The notes: a model not told the origin generated them from the letters alone. Positions 8,785-18,130 are shown, numbered from the stretch's first letter. The stretch is 64,000 nt of DNA from Amorphoplanes friuliensis DSM 7358 (GCF_000494755.1 NC_022657.1:5990001-6054000); one strand, 5' to 3'. Numbers and translations are program-made.

Positions 8785-9420
8785 ATGACGGCCGTACCGC
8801 ACCACTACGACACGGCGCCGCTGGCGCACACGGACGTGCTCGTCCTCGACTACCTGGCCGCGCTCTGGGCCGCGAGCGAGGAGCTCGAGCCGGGTCTGCG
8901 GGACGAGCTGATGACCACGGTCGCGGACTACATCGCCATGCGCCGGACGTCTCCGGCCAACCCCCTCGAGGACGCCGGGGAGATCCTCCAGCGTCTGGGC
9001 CCTCCCGAGGCGCTCGCGGCAGCTGCCCGCCGCGGGCGCGTTCCCGCCCACCTGCGCCGGCCCGCCGTGCCCGTCCCGATGGCCCCGGCCGCCGTCCGGG
9101 TGGCGCCTTCCGGACATCTTGAGTACGCCGGGATCGGCCTGCTCACCGCGGGTTCCGTGATCCTGCCGGTGATCTGCCCGCTGGCGGGTCTGCTGCTGGT
9201 CTCGGGCTCACCGCGGTGGAGCCCGGCGCAGAAGACGGCCGCCTGGGTGCTCACGGCGTTGCCGGCCCTGCTGGGGTTCGTCATGGTCCTGGGAGCGATG
9301 GCCATCGGCGGTGGTGCCGAGATCCTGGTGCTGGCCTACCTGGCGATGGTCGCCGGCTCGGTCATCGCCGGCCTGTCCCTGCTCCCGGGCCTCACCGCCC
9401 GCCGGGAGCACCGGCCCTAA
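8785..9420 (+). CDS. HAAS-type membrane protein
   Basis: A 211-residue protein. Residues ~15-75 (LVLDYLAALWAASEELEPG, DELMTTVADYI, AGEILQRLGPPEALAAAAR) resemble the HAAS/DUF1700 helical domain often paired with PadR-type regulators. Residues ~112-205 form about three to four membrane segments (LLTAGSVILPVICPLAGLLL, AWVLTALPALLGFVMVL, AYLAMVAGSVIAGLSLL). Start ATG 8785 has GGGGG just upstream. No PadR gene is adjacent, so the usual partner is missing here. Its stop overlaps the convergent small membrane protein by 4 bp. Confidence 0.75.
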   Translation: MTAVPHHYDTAPLAHTDVLVLDYLAALWAASEELEPGLRDELMTTVADYIAMRRTSPANPLEDAGEILQRLGPPEALAAAARRGRVPAHLRRPAVPVPMAPAAVRVAPSGHLEYAGIGLLTAGSVILPVICPLAGLLLVSGSPRWSPAQKTAAWVLTALPALLGFVMVLGAMAIGGGAEILVLAYLAMVAGSVIAGLSLLPGLTARREHRP

Positions 9421-9815
9421 GGGGTGGTGCGGCGCAGCGTGGCGCGGGCGAGCATCGCGATCGAGACGGCGGAGTGGACCAGGAGCAGACCGAGGACCAG
9501 GAAGCCGCCACCGGTCAGGAAGCCCGCGCCGAGCGCCGCCACCACACCGGCGGCGATCGCGAGGATGCCGGCGATCCCCGCCTGCACCAGACCGCTGGTG
9601 CCGCGGGCCGCGGCCACGAAGCCGCCCACCGAGGCGACAAAGGCGAGCAGCACCACGACCTGCGTGCCGGGGGCGCCGAAGACCGCCTCGCGGGCGACCT
9701 CGGGCACGCCGGAGCAGAGAGCGACCACCACGGGGAGCTCGAACAGCGGCGGCAGCAGCCACATGAGCAGACCGGTCCAGCGACTGCTCGCCGTGCTCGC
9801 CGTTGATCCCGCCAT
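9417..9815 (-). CDS. Small four-helix membrane protein, hypothetical
   Basis: A 132-residue protein with four predicted membrane segments (LLMWLLPPLFELPVVVALC, VVVLLAFVASVGGFVAAA, IAGILAIAAGVVAALGAGFL, FLVLGLLLVHSAVSIAML) and a short basic tail. No catalytic motif is visible. It is tail-to-tail with the HAAS-type gene (4-bp overlap) and lies 38 bp downstream of the ROK regulator on the same strand, so read-through from that gene is possible. Function unknown. Confidence 0.65.
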   Translation of the reverse strand: MAGSTASTASSRWTGLLMWLLPPLFELPVVVALCSGVPEVAREAVFGAPGTQVVVLLAFVASVGGFVAAARGTSGLVQAGIAGILAIAAGVVAALGAGFLTGGGFLVLGLLLVHSAVSIAMLARATLRRTTP

Positions 9816-9853
9816 GGAACGCCTCTTCTCGGTTGGGCCTGCTCAGTCTGCTC

Positions 9854-11092
9854 CTACCCCGCAACCCCCGCGTTCAACGGGTCGGCGAGCAGACGATCGA
9901 AGGCGAGTTCCGCGGCGCCGATCAGGGCGGCGTTGCGGCCGAGCGTCGCCGCTCGCAGCTGGACGTGTTCGCGGGAGGCGGGCAGCGCGATCCCGTCCAG
10001 GCGGCGGCGGACCACCCCCGCGCCCGCGATGTAGACCTCGCGCAGGGCACCCCCGAAGACCACCAGGTCGGGGTTGACCACGTTGACCAGGTTCGCGACA
10101 CCGAAACCGAGCCAGCCGGCGACCTGGTGGACGGCCGCCCGGGACGTACGCTCACCGCGCGCCGCCGCCCGCAGGACGTCGAGGACGGCACCGGGCTCCC
10201 CCGGCTCGCGTCCGGCGTGCCGCAGCAGGGCCGCCGCGCCGATCTCGGTCTCCCAGCAGCCCTTCGAGCCGCAGCCGCAGGGCAGGCCGTCGGGATTGAC
10301 CACCATGTGACCGACCTTGCCGCTGTGCCCGCGGTGGCCGGCGACGAGCCGCCCGCCGGTGATGATGCCGGCACTGATGCCGAGGTCGCCGTGCAGGTAG
10401 ACGAGGTCGTCGAGGCCGGCGGCGACACCGCGGATGTGCTCGGCCAGGGCGGCGATGTCGGCCATGTCCCCGGCGACGAAGGCCGGGCCGCTGCCGAACT
10501 CGGCGTCAAGGGCGGCGTTCAGCTCCTCGTCGGCGCCGCCGATCCGGATCCGGCCGTCCTCGTCGCGGGTCGTGTCGGCCACGGCCACACCGCCGCCGGT
10601 GCAGAGGGCGTCCTCGGCCAGGCCGCCGGCCATCTCCCGGGCGACCGCCGCCAGCGGGGCGATCGTCTCGAGGGCTGTGCTCCCGGGCTCCCGGGGCACC
10701 TCACGCAGGTCGAGGATTCGGCCGCCGAGTCCGATGCAGGCGGCCCGCAGCCGGTCGGCCTCGATGCTCAGCGCGATCGCGTAGACGCGTTCGGAGCAGG
10801 GGCTCACGACCAGGGAGGGCCGGCCGGCCCGGCGTACGGTGGTGGGCGCTTCCTCGGTGACCAGGCCGGCAGTGACGAGGTCGGCCGCGAGGGCGCCGAT
10901 GGTGCTGCGGTTGAGCCCGAGCCGGCTGGTCAGCTCGGCGCGGGAGGTCGGGCCGTGCACGTGGACGTACCGCAGCAGGGCGCCCAGATTTTGCCGGCGG
11001 ATCTCCTCCTGGCTGGCGCCGGGCGCCGCGGGCAGGGGAACCTCCGGGTGACGACCGGCCCGGGAAAGGCCGGATCGTACGGGTGTGGCCAC
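9854..11092 (-). CDS. ROK-family transcriptional regulator
   Basis: A 412-residue NagC/XylR-type regulator. An N-terminal winged helix-turn-helix (residues ~20-80, LGALLRYVHVHGPTSRAELTSRL then GLNRSTIGALAADLV) precedes a ROK sugar-kinase fold with the zinc site CGCGSKGCWE and the signature region GHMVVNPDGLPCGCG. It lies directly downstream of a complete ChvE-type sugar ABC operon on the same strand, separated from it by a hairpin. The obvious inference is that it senses the transported sugar and represses the operon, perhaps through the GTTGCC palindrome upstream of mmsA. Confidence 0.9.
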   Translation of the reverse strand: MATPVRSGLSRAGRHPEVPLPAAPGASQEEIRRQNLGALLRYVHVHGPTSRAELTSRLGLNRSTIGALAADLVTAGLVTEEAPTTVRRAGRPSLVVSPCSERVYAIALSIEADRLRAACIGLGGRILDLREVPREPGSTALETIAPLAAVAREMAGGLAEDALCTGGGVAVADTTRDEDGRIRIGGADEELNAALDAEFGSGPAFVAGDMADIAALAEHIRGVAAGLDDLVYLHGDLGISAGIITGGRLVAGHRGHSGKVGHMVVNPDGLPCGCGSKGCWETEIGAAALLRHAGREPGEPGAVLDVLRAAARGERTSRAAVHQVAGWLGFGVANLVNVVNPDLVVFGGALREVYIAGAGVVRRRLDGIALPASREHVQLRAATLGRNAALIGAAELAFDRLLADPLNAGVAG

Positions 11093-11150
11093 GATGCCGA
11101 CCCCCTCTCCGAGCTGTTTTGGAGCAAATGTCGGTATCCCTGACGACGAA

Positions 11151-11179
11151 GGGTCCCCGGAGACGGACTCCGGGGACCC
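11151..11179 (-). terminator. Hairpin terminator of the sugar ABC operon
   Basis: A perfect 11-bp inverted repeat GGGTCCCCGGA / TCCGGGGACCC with a 7-nt loop, 29 bp beyond the stop of the binding-protein gene and before the ROK gene. Confidence 0.8.
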
Positions 11180-11208
11180 AAGGGCCGTCAGTGACTACCC
11201 AGTCGTAC

Positions 11209-12309
11209 TTACTTGGTGAGCGGCGCGAGCTTCGGGTCGTTCGCGTACGCCTCGGCCGCGTTCGCCTTGGTGACGGCGACCGGCGGGAGCAGGAACGTGT
11301 CGACGACCTTGCTGCCGTTGTTGTAGGACTTGGTGTCGTTCACCTGGGGGGCAGCACCGGTCTGCAGAGCCTTGACCATGTTGATGCTTTCCTTGACCAG
11401 GTTGCGGGTGTCCTTGTTGATGGTCATGTACTGCTCGCCGGCCATGATCGACTTGATCGACTCGACCTCGGAGTCCTGACCGGTGACAACCGGGACGGGC
11501 TTGCCGGCACCCTTGATCGAGGTGATGATCGCGCGGGCCAGCGTGTCGTTCGGGGAGAGGACGCCGTCCAGCTCCTTGCTGCCGTAGGTCGAGGTCAGCA
11601 GCTGGTCCATGCGGGCCTGCGCACCCTCGGCCTTCCAGCCCTGGATGGCGGTCTGCTTGACGTCGGTCTGCTTCGACGCGACGACGACGTCACCCTTGTC
11701 GATGGCCGGCTTGAGGACGTCCATCGCACCGTTGAAGAACACACCGGCGTTGTTGTCGTCCGGCGAGCCCGAGAAGAGCTCGACGTTCCACGGGCCGGTC
11801 GCCTTCTTGGCCTTCATGCCGTCCAGCAGGGCCTGGCCCTGGAGCTGGCCGACCTTGAAGTTGTCGAACGCGACGTAGTAGTCGAGGTCCGGCGTGTTGG
11901 TGATGAGGCGGTCGTACGCGATGACCTTCGCGCCGGCCTGGTGCGCCGCGGCGACCTGGGTCGACAGCTGCGCGGCGTCGGTCGCGCCGATGACGATGAC
12001 CTTGGCGCCCTTGGTGACCATGGCGGTGATCTGCGCCTGCTGGTCGGCAACCGTCGTGGACGCGCCGGCGTACTGCACGTCGCTCTGGAAGCCGGCCTCC
12101 TTCAGGCCGTTGGTGAACAGGTCACCGGCGAGAACCCAGTTCTCGGAGGTCTTGGCCGGGAGGGCCACACCGATGAGCGAGTTGGCCGCGAAGCCCTTGG
12201 CCGGGGCGTCGGAGCCACCGGTCTCCTCGTCACGGCCGCCGCCGCAGGCCGTAAGGGCCAGCATCGAGATGGCGCCGATGGCCACCGTCTTGCCGAAGAA
12301 ATTACGCAT
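11209..12309 (-). CDS. chvE: Multiple-monosaccharide ABC transporter binding lipoprotein (ChvE type)
   Basis: A 366-residue exported sugar-binding protein. The signal is lipoprotein type (LTACGGG near residue 20). Peripla_BP_4 features typical of ChvE/GguA systems are clear: LIGVALPAKTSENW, YDRLITNTPDLDYYVAFDN, the block FSGSPDDNNAGVFFNGAM, VLSPNDTLARAIITS and VVTGQDSEVESIKSIMAGEQ. It is the last gene of the operon mmsA-mmsB-chvE on the minus strand, with 58 bp before it that could hold a stabilising hairpin or separate ribosome site. Ligands of the family are xylose, glucose, galactose and arabinose; which one is bound here cannot be told. Confidence 0.92.
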   Translation of the reverse strand: MRNFFGKTVAIGAISMLALTACGGGRDEETGGSDAPAKGFAANSLIGVALPAKTSENWVLAGDLFTNGLKEAGFQSDVQYAGASTTVADQQAQITAMVTKGAKVIVIGATDAAQLSTQVAAAHQAGAKVIAYDRLITNTPDLDYYVAFDNFKVGQLQGQALLDGMKAKKATGPWNVELFSGSPDDNNAGVFFNGAMDVLKPAIDKGDVVVASKQTDVKQTAIQGWKAEGAQARMDQLLTSTYGSKELDGVLSPNDTLARAIITSIKGAGKPVPVVTGQDSEVESIKSIMAGEQYMTINKDTRNLVKESINMVKALQTGAAPQVNDTKSYNNGSKVVDTFLLPPVAVTKANAAEAYANDPKLAPLTK

Positions 12310-12367
12310 TGGGGGGTAATGCCTTTCTTTTCAGTGGTGATACAGGGTGAGAGGGGTTCGGTGACCG

Positions 12368-13666
12368 TCAGCCGGACACCGTTGTCTTGGCGGGTTCTGA
12401 GCCCGCGTCCGACAATGAAGCCGGTCCGGCTGATGCCTCCCGGCGGAATGGGCGCATGATGCTTCCGATGATGGAGAAGCGCCCCTGGCTCTTGTTGTAG
12501 ACGTCGAGTGCGACGGCCAGCAGCAGGACCAGGCCCTTGATGATCTGGACCCGGTCGGTGCCGACGCCCAGGAGTTGCAGACCGTTGTTGAGCACGGCCA
12601 TGACGAGACCACCGACGATGGATCCGCTGATGGTGCCGATACCGCCGGAGACAGCCGCGCCACCGATGAAGACAGCGGCGATCGCGTCCAGTTCCCAGCC
12701 GTTACCGTCCTGCGGGCCGGAGGCCGCCGAACGCGCCACGAAGATCATGCCGGCCAGCGCCGCCAGCACGGACATGTTCATCATGACGAAGAAGTTGACC
12801 CGCTGAAGCTTGACGCCGGACAGCTCCGCGGCGCGCGAGTTGCCGCCGACCGCGTAGATGTGCCGGCCACCGGCGGTGTTGCGGGTGTAGAACGAGTACA
12901 GGATGACCAGCGCGACCAGGATGATGCCCGACACCGGGAAGCTGGTGCCGACGCGGCCGCTGGCGAAGCGCAGCGTGACGAAGACGAGCACGCCGACCAT
13001 GACGGCCATCCGGAAGATGGAGATCCACAGCGGAGCGGCGTCGGCGTCCATCTCGCGGCGCGTCTTGCGGGCCTGCACCTCGCGCCAGACCACGGCCGCA
13101 CAGGCGGCGAGACCGAGCAGCAGCGTCAGGTTGTTGTACCCCGTGCTCGGGCCGACCTCGGGCAGGAAGCCCGCGCCGATCGTCCGGAAGCCCTCCGGCA
13201 CCGGGATGGTGCTGGCGTTACCGATGAACTGGTTGCCGCCACGGAAGATCAGCATGCCGGCCAGCGTCACGATGAACGCGGGTACGCCGATGTAGGCGAC
13301 CCAGAAGCCCTGCCAGGCGCCGATGGCCGCGCCGATCAGCAGGCCGAAGAGGATCGCAACCGGCCAGGGCAGGTCCCACTCCGCCATCGACTTGGCGACC
13401 AGGATGCCCGCGAACGCCGCGATCGAGCCGACCGAGAGGTCGATGTGCCCGGCCACGATCACCATCAGCATGCCGATGGCCAGGATCAGGATGTACGAGT
13501 TCTGCTGGAACAACGCGATCAGGTTGTCCGAGCGCAGGGTCAGGCCGTCGGTCAGCACCTGGAACAGGACGACGATCGCCACCAGCGTGAAGATCATCCC
13601 GAACTGACGGGCGTTGGAGGTGGTGCCTCCGAAGAGGTTCTTCTGAAGGTCCTTGAATCGGCTCAT
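12368..13666 (-). CDS. mmsB: Multiple-monosaccharide ABC transporter permease
   Basis: A 432-residue inner-membrane permease of the RbsC/XylH family (BPD_transp_2), with ten or so hydrophobic segments. Typical elements are LILAIGMLMVIVAGHIDLSVGSIAAF, GVPAFIVTLAGMLIFRGGN, and GRHIYAVGGNSRAAELSGV (the ATPase-contact loop). The length over 400 residues and the charged cytoplasmic insert around residue 195 (VQARKTRREMDADAAP) are typical of the MmsB/GguB branch. Its ATG overlaps the stop of mmsA by 4 bp, showing translational coupling. Confidence 0.93.
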   Translation of the reverse strand: MSRFKDLQKNLFGGTTSNARQFGMIFTLVAIVVLFQVLTDGLTLRSDNLIALFQQNSYILILAIGMLMVIVAGHIDLSVGSIAAFAGILVAKSMAEWDLPWPVAILFGLLIGAAIGAWQGFWVAYIGVPAFIVTLAGMLIFRGGNQFIGNASTIPVPEGFRTIGAGFLPEVGPSTGYNNLTLLLGLAACAAVVWREVQARKTRREMDADAAPLWISIFRMAVMVGVLVFVTLRFASGRVGTSFPVSGIILVALVILYSFYTRNTAGGRHIYAVGGNSRAAELSGVKLQRVNFFVMMNMSVLAALAGMIFVARSAASGPQDGNGWELDAIAAVFIGGAAVSGGIGTISGSIVGGLVMAVLNNGLQLLGVGTDRVQIIKGLVLLLAVALDVYNKSQGRFSIIGSIMRPFRREASAGPASLSDAGSEPAKTTVSG

Positions 13667-15210
13667 CGCGTCTGCATCTTCTTCGTCGAGGTCATCTGCT
13701 TCATGAGGGTCTCCGGGTCCGCGTCCCGCCGGGGAATGTCGCCGGTGATGGTGCCTTCGAACACGGTGTAGATGCGGTCGCAGAGCCCGATCAGCTCAGG
13801 CAGCTCCGAGGAGATGACAACAACGCCCTTCCCCTGGTCGGCGAGCCGCTGGATGATGCCGTAGATCTCGAACTTCGCGCCCACGTCGATGCCGCGGGTC
13901 GGTTCGTCGAGGATCAGCAGATCCGGGTCCGTGAACATCCACTTCGCCAGGACAACCTTCTGCTGGTTGCCACCGGAGAGCTTGGAGACGCCCTCGTCGA
14001 CCGTCGGAGCCTTGGTCCGCAGCTCCTTGCGGTAGGACTCGGCGGCCTTGTACTCCGCGACCTCGTCCAGGACGCCGTGCCGGGAGATCTTCTTCAGCTT
14101 GGCGGCCACCGTCGACGTCTTGATGTCGTCGAGCAGGTTGAGGCCGATCGCCTTGCGGTCCTCACTGACGTACGCCAGACCGTTGGCGATGGCGTCGGAG
14201 ACCGACTTGAGCTCGATCTCCTTGCCGTCCTTGATGATCGTGCCCGACTCCCAGACGCCGTACGAGCGGCCGAAGACGCTCATCGCGAGCTCGGTACGGC
14301 CGGCGCCCATGAGGCCGGCGAAGCCGACGATCTCGCCGCGGCGCACCACGAAGCTCTCGTTCTTGCAGACCTGGCGGTCGGCGGAGATCGGGTGCCGGAC
14401 GTTCCAGTTCTTGACCTCGAAGAAGACCTCGCCGATCTTCGGCGTGTGGTCCGGGAAGCGACTGCTCAGCTCGCGGCCGACCATGCCCCGCACGATGCGG
14501 TCCTCGTCGACGCCGTCCGCCTTGATGTTCAGCGTCTCGACCGTCTTGCCGTCCCGCAGGATGGTGATCTGGTCGGCGATCGCCTCGATCTCGTTCAGCT
14601 TGTGCGAGATCATGATCGAGGTGATGCCGCGCTCGCGGAACCCGCGCAGCAGGTCCAGCAGGTGGCGGGAGTCGGCCTCGTTCAGGGCCGCGGTGGGCTC
14701 GTCGAGGATGAGCAGCTTGACGTCCTTGGCGAACGCCTTGGCGATCTCCACCAGCTGCTGCTTGCCGACGCCGATGTCCTTGATCAGCGTGTCGGGGTCC
14801 TCCTGGAGGCCCACCCGCGCCATCAGGTCGAGCGCCCGGCGGTTGGCGGCCTTCCAGTCGATCGCGCCGCGCTTGCGGGGCTCGTTGCCGAGGAAGATGT
14901 TCTCGGCGATCGACATGTCCGGGATGAGCGCGAGCTCCTGGTGAATGATCACGATGCCGGCGTTCTCGCTGGCCCGGATGTCACCGAAGCGCGTCTCCGC
15001 CCCTTGGTAAACGATGTCACCGTCGTACGTGCCGTACGGGTAGACCCCGCTGAGGACCTTCATCAGCGTGGACTTGCCGGCACCGTTCTCACCGCAGATC
15101 GCGTGGATCTCGCCGGCGCGCACCACCAGGTTGACGTCGGAGAGGGCCTTGACTCCGGGGAACTCCTTGGTGATGGAGCGCATCTCCAGGAGGATGTGCG
15201 TGTCGCTCAT
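13663..15210 (-). CDS. mmsA: Multiple-monosaccharide ABC transporter ATP-binding protein
   Basis: A 515-residue protein with two ABC domains, as in RbsA/XylG/MmsA. Domain one: Walker A GENGAGKSTLMK, signature-like GVGKQQLVEIAKA, Walker B LLILDEPTAAL. Domain two: degenerate Walker A (GLMGAGRTELAMSVFG), signature LSGGNQQKVVLAKW, Walker B LLILDEPTRGIDVG. The frame is open to 15378, but ATG 15210 (MSDTHILLEMRSITKEFPGVKAL) matches the family start. It is the first gene of the operon; a 6-bp-arm palindrome lies 65 bp upstream. Confidence 0.94.
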   Translation of the reverse strand: MSDTHILLEMRSITKEFPGVKALSDVNLVVRAGEIHAICGENGAGKSTLMKVLSGVYPYGTYDGDIVYQGAETRFGDIRASENAGIVIIHQELALIPDMSIAENIFLGNEPRKRGAIDWKAANRRALDLMARVGLQEDPDTLIKDIGVGKQQLVEIAKAFAKDVKLLILDEPTAALNEADSRHLLDLLRGFRERGITSIMISHKLNEIEAIADQITILRDGKTVETLNIKADGVDEDRIVRGMVGRELSSRFPDHTPKIGEVFFEVKNWNVRHPISADRQVCKNESFVVRRGEIVGFAGLMGAGRTELAMSVFGRSYGVWESGTIIKDGKEIELKSVSDAIANGLAYVSEDRKAIGLNLLDDIKTSTVAAKLKKISRHGVLDEVAEYKAAESYRKELRTKAPTVDEGVSKLSGGNQQKVVLAKWMFTDPDLLILDEPTRGIDVGAKFEIYGIIQRLADQGKGVVVISSELPELIGLCDRIYTVFEGTITGDIPRRDADPETLMKQMTSTKKMQTR

Positions 15211-15274
15211 AGGTCGCACCACCTCGCCAACGTCATGGATGCCTCCGGGAGGGGTCTGGCTGTGATGTGGTTTT

Positions 15275-15289
15275 GTTGCCGAAGGCAAC
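15275..15289 (-). promoter_or_regulatory. Palindromic operator candidate upstream of mmsA
   Basis: GTTGCC-GAA-GGCAAC, a perfect inverted repeat (6-bp arms, 3-nt centre) in the only sizeable upstream region of the sugar ABC operon. Its position and symmetry suit the ROK regulator encoded at the operon end or a LacI-type repressor. Confidence 0.5.
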
Positions 15290-15354
15290 CTATTCAGAGC
15301 AGAAGATGATTCGCAAGTTTCTAGATCACCGGACAGGTAACAATCCGGCAATAA

Positions 15355-15387
15355 ACCGCCGGGGCGTGCTGTGCACACCCCGGCGGT
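15355..15387 (-). terminator. Hairpin terminator of the MMPL gene
   Basis: Inverted repeat ACCGCCGGGGCGTGC / GCACACCCCGGCGGT with a 3-nt loop and a single mismatch, just beyond the MMPL stop codon; on the minus strand it is followed by TTTATTG. Confidence 0.8.
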
Positions 15388-15394
15388 CGTTCGT

Positions 15395-17569
15395 TCAGAC
15401 GGTGACGGTTTCCCGTTCAGGTTCCTCGCTCAGCTGATCGCGCAGGCGCTCACCCTCGATGTCGACATTCGGCAATGCCCTGTTCAGCCAGGCCGGCAGC
15501 CACCAGGCGGCCCGTCCGAGGAGTGAGATCACGGCCGGCACGATCGTCATCCGGACCACGAACGCGTCGATGGCGACACCGATCGCGAGGGCGAAGCCCA
15601 TGGACTTGATGACCGGGTCGTCGATCAGCATGAAGCCGGCGAAGACCGACGTCATGATCAGCGCGGCCGCGGTGACCACACGGGCGCCGTGACCCATGCC
15701 GCTGATCGTCGCCGCCTGGACGTCGGCACCGTGCACGTAGTCCTCGCGCATCCGGGACACCAGGAACACCTCGTAGTCCATGGCCAGACCGAAGAGGATG
15801 CCGATGAGCAGGATGGGCAGGAAGCTGACCAGCGGGCCCGGCGTGTCCAGACCCACCAGCGAGGCCAGGTGTCCCTCCTGGAACACCAGCACCGTGATGC
15901 CGAAGGTCGCGCCGACGGTCAGCAGGAAGCCGAGCGCCGCCTTGAGCGGCACCAGCACCGACCGGAAGACGAGCATCAGCAGCAGCACCGACAGTCCGAC
16001 CACCAGCAACAGGTAGACGGGCATGGCGTCGGACAGCTTCTCCGACACGTCGATGCCGACGGCGGTCTGCCCGGTCACCGCCACCTCGGCACCGCTGACA
16101 CCGGCCACCCGGTCGCGGACCTCGTGGACCAGCTCCTCGGTGGCCGCGTCGGTCGGGCCGGTCTGCGGGATGATCGCCAGCAGCGCGGTGAGCTTGTCCC
16201 GGCTCAGGTTAGGCGGGGTCAGCGTGAGCAGGTCGGGTGTGCCCTGCAGGACCTGGCTGACCTGCTGCACCGCGGCGCCCGTCTGCTCGGGCGAGTCACT
16301 GGAGACGACCAGCGCGAGCCGGCCGTTGAAACCCGGGCCGAAGCCGGCGGTGATCAGGTCGGCGGCCTCACGGGCCGGCGTACCGGGAGCGGCCGCGCTC
16401 GCGTCGGGCAGGGCGACCCGCATGTCCATGGCCGGGATCGCCAGGGCGCCGAGGCCGAGCACACCGACCAGGATGACCGGGATGCGCAGCCGGGTGACGA
16501 TGCGGGCCCAGCGGAAGCCGAAGGCCTCCTTGGTCGTGGCGTGCGAGGCGGCGTGCCCGCGCAGCTTGCGGGGCAGGACCTTCTCACCGGCGAAGCCCAG
16601 CAGTGCGGGCAGCAGCGTGATGGCGACGACCACGGCGACCGCGACGGTGCCGGCGGCGGCCAGGCCCATCACGGTGAGGAACGGGATCCGGACCACGGCG
16701 AGACCCGCGAGCGCGATGACCACCGTGATGCCTGCGAACACGACCGCGGACCCGGCGGTGCCGACCGCGCGGGCGGCCGCCTCCTCGGGTTCGAGGCCGT
16801 CGACCAGGTTCTGGCGGTGGCGCGAGGTGATGAACAGCGAGTAGTCGATGCCGACCGCCAGGCCGAGCATCAGCGCCAGGACCGGCGCGGTGCTGGTCAG
16901 GTCGATGACGCTGCTCAGCGCGAACAGACCGGCCATGCCGGCGCCGACACCGATCAGCGCGTTGAGCATGGTCATGCCCGCGGCCACCAGCGAGCCGAAC
17001 GTGATCACCAGGACGACGAGCGCGATGACCACGCCGATGGCCTCGGTGCCGCCGACCTCCGGCGGTGCGTTCATCACCTCGCCGCCGTGCTCCACCTGCA
17101 GGCCGGCTGCCTCGGCCGCGGCGCCGCTGTTCTCGTAGGCGGTGCGCTGGTCCTCGGTCACGGCATCCGCGCGCTCGGCGAACTGGACCTGGATCAGCGC
17201 GTGACGGCCGTCCTGGGACAGCGCCTTCACGGCGTACGGGTCGACGGCCGCGAGTGCACCCGGCAGCGTGCCGGCCTCCTTGACCAACCCTTGCACCGCC
17301 GCCTTGAGCTGCGGATCGGCGAGCGTGGCACCCTGCGGCGCGGCGACGACGATCGTGCCGGTGGCCCCGCTGGCCTCGGGGAACTCCTTCTGCAGCGCGT
17401 CGATCGCACGCTGCGACTCGGTGCCGGGCATGGTGAAGTTGCTCGACGTCGGTCCCTTGAAGGCCAGGGCGGCGCCACCGAGCGCGGCCAGCAGCACGAG
17501 CCACAGGGCGACCACGAGCTTGCGGCGCCGGAACGAGGCCCGGCCGAGCCGGTACAACAGGGTTGCCAT
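15395..17569 (-). CDS. MMPL-family RND-type exporter
   Basis: A 724-residue membrane protein of the MMPL family. There is one N-terminal membrane helix, a periplasmic loop, a five-to-six-helix bundle (GTEAIGVVIALVVLVITFGSL; GIDYSLFITSRHRQNL), a second loop, and a second bundle containing LFGLAMDYEVFLVSRMREDY and IGVAIDAFVVRMTIVPAV. The paired GIDY and AMDY motifs carry the proton-relay Asp-Tyr pairs. Substrates of actinobacterial relatives are lipids or drugs. It follows the TetR gene by 1 bp, so TetR very probably controls it. In this length class it lacks the long C-terminal extension of mycobacterial MmpL3. Confidence 0.92.
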   Translation of the reverse strand: MATLLYRLGRASFRRRKLVVALWLVLLAALGGAALAFKGPTSSNFTMPGTESQRAIDALQKEFPEASGATGTIVVAAPQGATLADPQLKAAVQGLVKEAGTLPGALAAVDPYAVKALSQDGRHALIQVQFAERADAVTEDQRTAYENSGAAAEAAGLQVEHGGEVMNAPPEVGGTEAIGVVIALVVLVITFGSLVAAGMTMLNALIGVGAGMAGLFALSSVIDLTSTAPVLALMLGLAVGIDYSLFITSRHRQNLVDGLEPEEAAARAVGTAGSAVVFAGITVVIALAGLAVVRIPFLTVMGLAAAGTVAVAVVVAITLLPALLGFAGEKVLPRKLRGHAASHATTKEAFGFRWARIVTRLRIPVILVGVLGLGALAIPAMDMRVALPDASAAAPGTPAREAADLITAGFGPGFNGRLALVVSSDSPEQTGAAVQQVSQVLQGTPDLLTLTPPNLSRDKLTALLAIIPQTGPTDAATEELVHEVRDRVAGVSGAEVAVTGQTAVGIDVSEKLSDAMPVYLLLVVGLSVLLLMLVFRSVLVPLKAALGFLLTVGATFGITVLVFQEGHLASLVGLDTPGPLVSFLPILLIGILFGLAMDYEVFLVSRMREDYVHGADVQAATISGMGHGARVVTAAALIMTSVFAGFMLIDDPVIKSMGFALAIGVAIDAFVVRMTIVPAVISLLGRAAWWLPAWLNRALPNVDIEGERLRDQLSEEPERETVTV

Positions 17570-17570
17570 G

Positions 17571-18128
17571 TCAGTCCTTGTCGTGAGGGATAGGGGTGAT
17601 CAGGGCACGCTTGGCGACACCGATGAGGGCCTCGCGCAGGCCCTCGTCGTCCTTGTCGATGGCGACGGTGACGATGCCCGCGAGTACGACCTCCGCGGCC
17701 AGGCGGGTGGCCGGGTCCGTGGAGCGCGCGGCGAACACGGAACACAGGTCCTCGGTGAGCGGGAGCAGGAACTCGAAAGCCGGCTCCTGCAGGAACTGCG
17801 CCGTGCCGTCGTAGATGAGCGAGATCTCGCGGCGGTACCGCAGCACCAGATCGACGAAGCCCTCGATGGCCGCGGCCTGGGCGGCGCGGTCGTCGAGGGC
17901 GGCGAAGCCCGCGCTGAGCTCGGCGAACTCCCGCGCGGCGGGTGCCAGCATCTCGGCGAAGATCGCTTCCTTGCTGGCGAAGTGGTAGAGCAACGTGGCC
18001 TTGGAACAGCCCACCCGGGCGGCGATGTCCTGCAGCGAGGTGCCCTTGAACCCGGAGTGGGCGAACTGCTCGGCGGCGACGCTGAGGATCTCGTCCCGCG
18101 TACTGGTGCGGACCATGGATCTCAGCAT
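17571..18128 (-). CDS. TetR-family transcriptional regulator
   Basis: A 185-residue TetR regulator. Residues ~8-55 hold the DNA-binding helix-turn-helix (TRDEILSVAAEQFAHSGFKG, then TSLQDIAARVGCSKATLLYHF). The rest is a helical ligand-binding domain ending near ALITPIPHDKD. Two palindromes of the TetR type (CTGACCGATCGGTCAG and a near copy) sit directly upstream of its start, so autoregulation together with the adjoining MMPL exporter is the natural reading. The gene is followed by MMPL after 1 bp. Confidence 0.92.
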   Translation of the reverse strand: MLRSMVRTSTRDEILSVAAEQFAHSGFKGTSLQDIAARVGCSKATLLYHFASKEAIFAEMLAPAAREFAELSAGFAALDDRAAQAAAIEGFVDLVLRYRREISLIYDGTAQFLQEPAFEFLLPLTEDLCSVFAARSTDPATRLAAEVVLAGIVTVAIDKDDEGLREALIGVAKRALITPIPHDKD

Positions 18129-18130
18129 GC

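Noticed and set aside
9208..9864. 218-codon minus-strand frame starting upstream of the small membrane protein
   Set aside because: Shadow of two real genes; it crosses the HAAS-type gene and lacks hydrophobic pattern.
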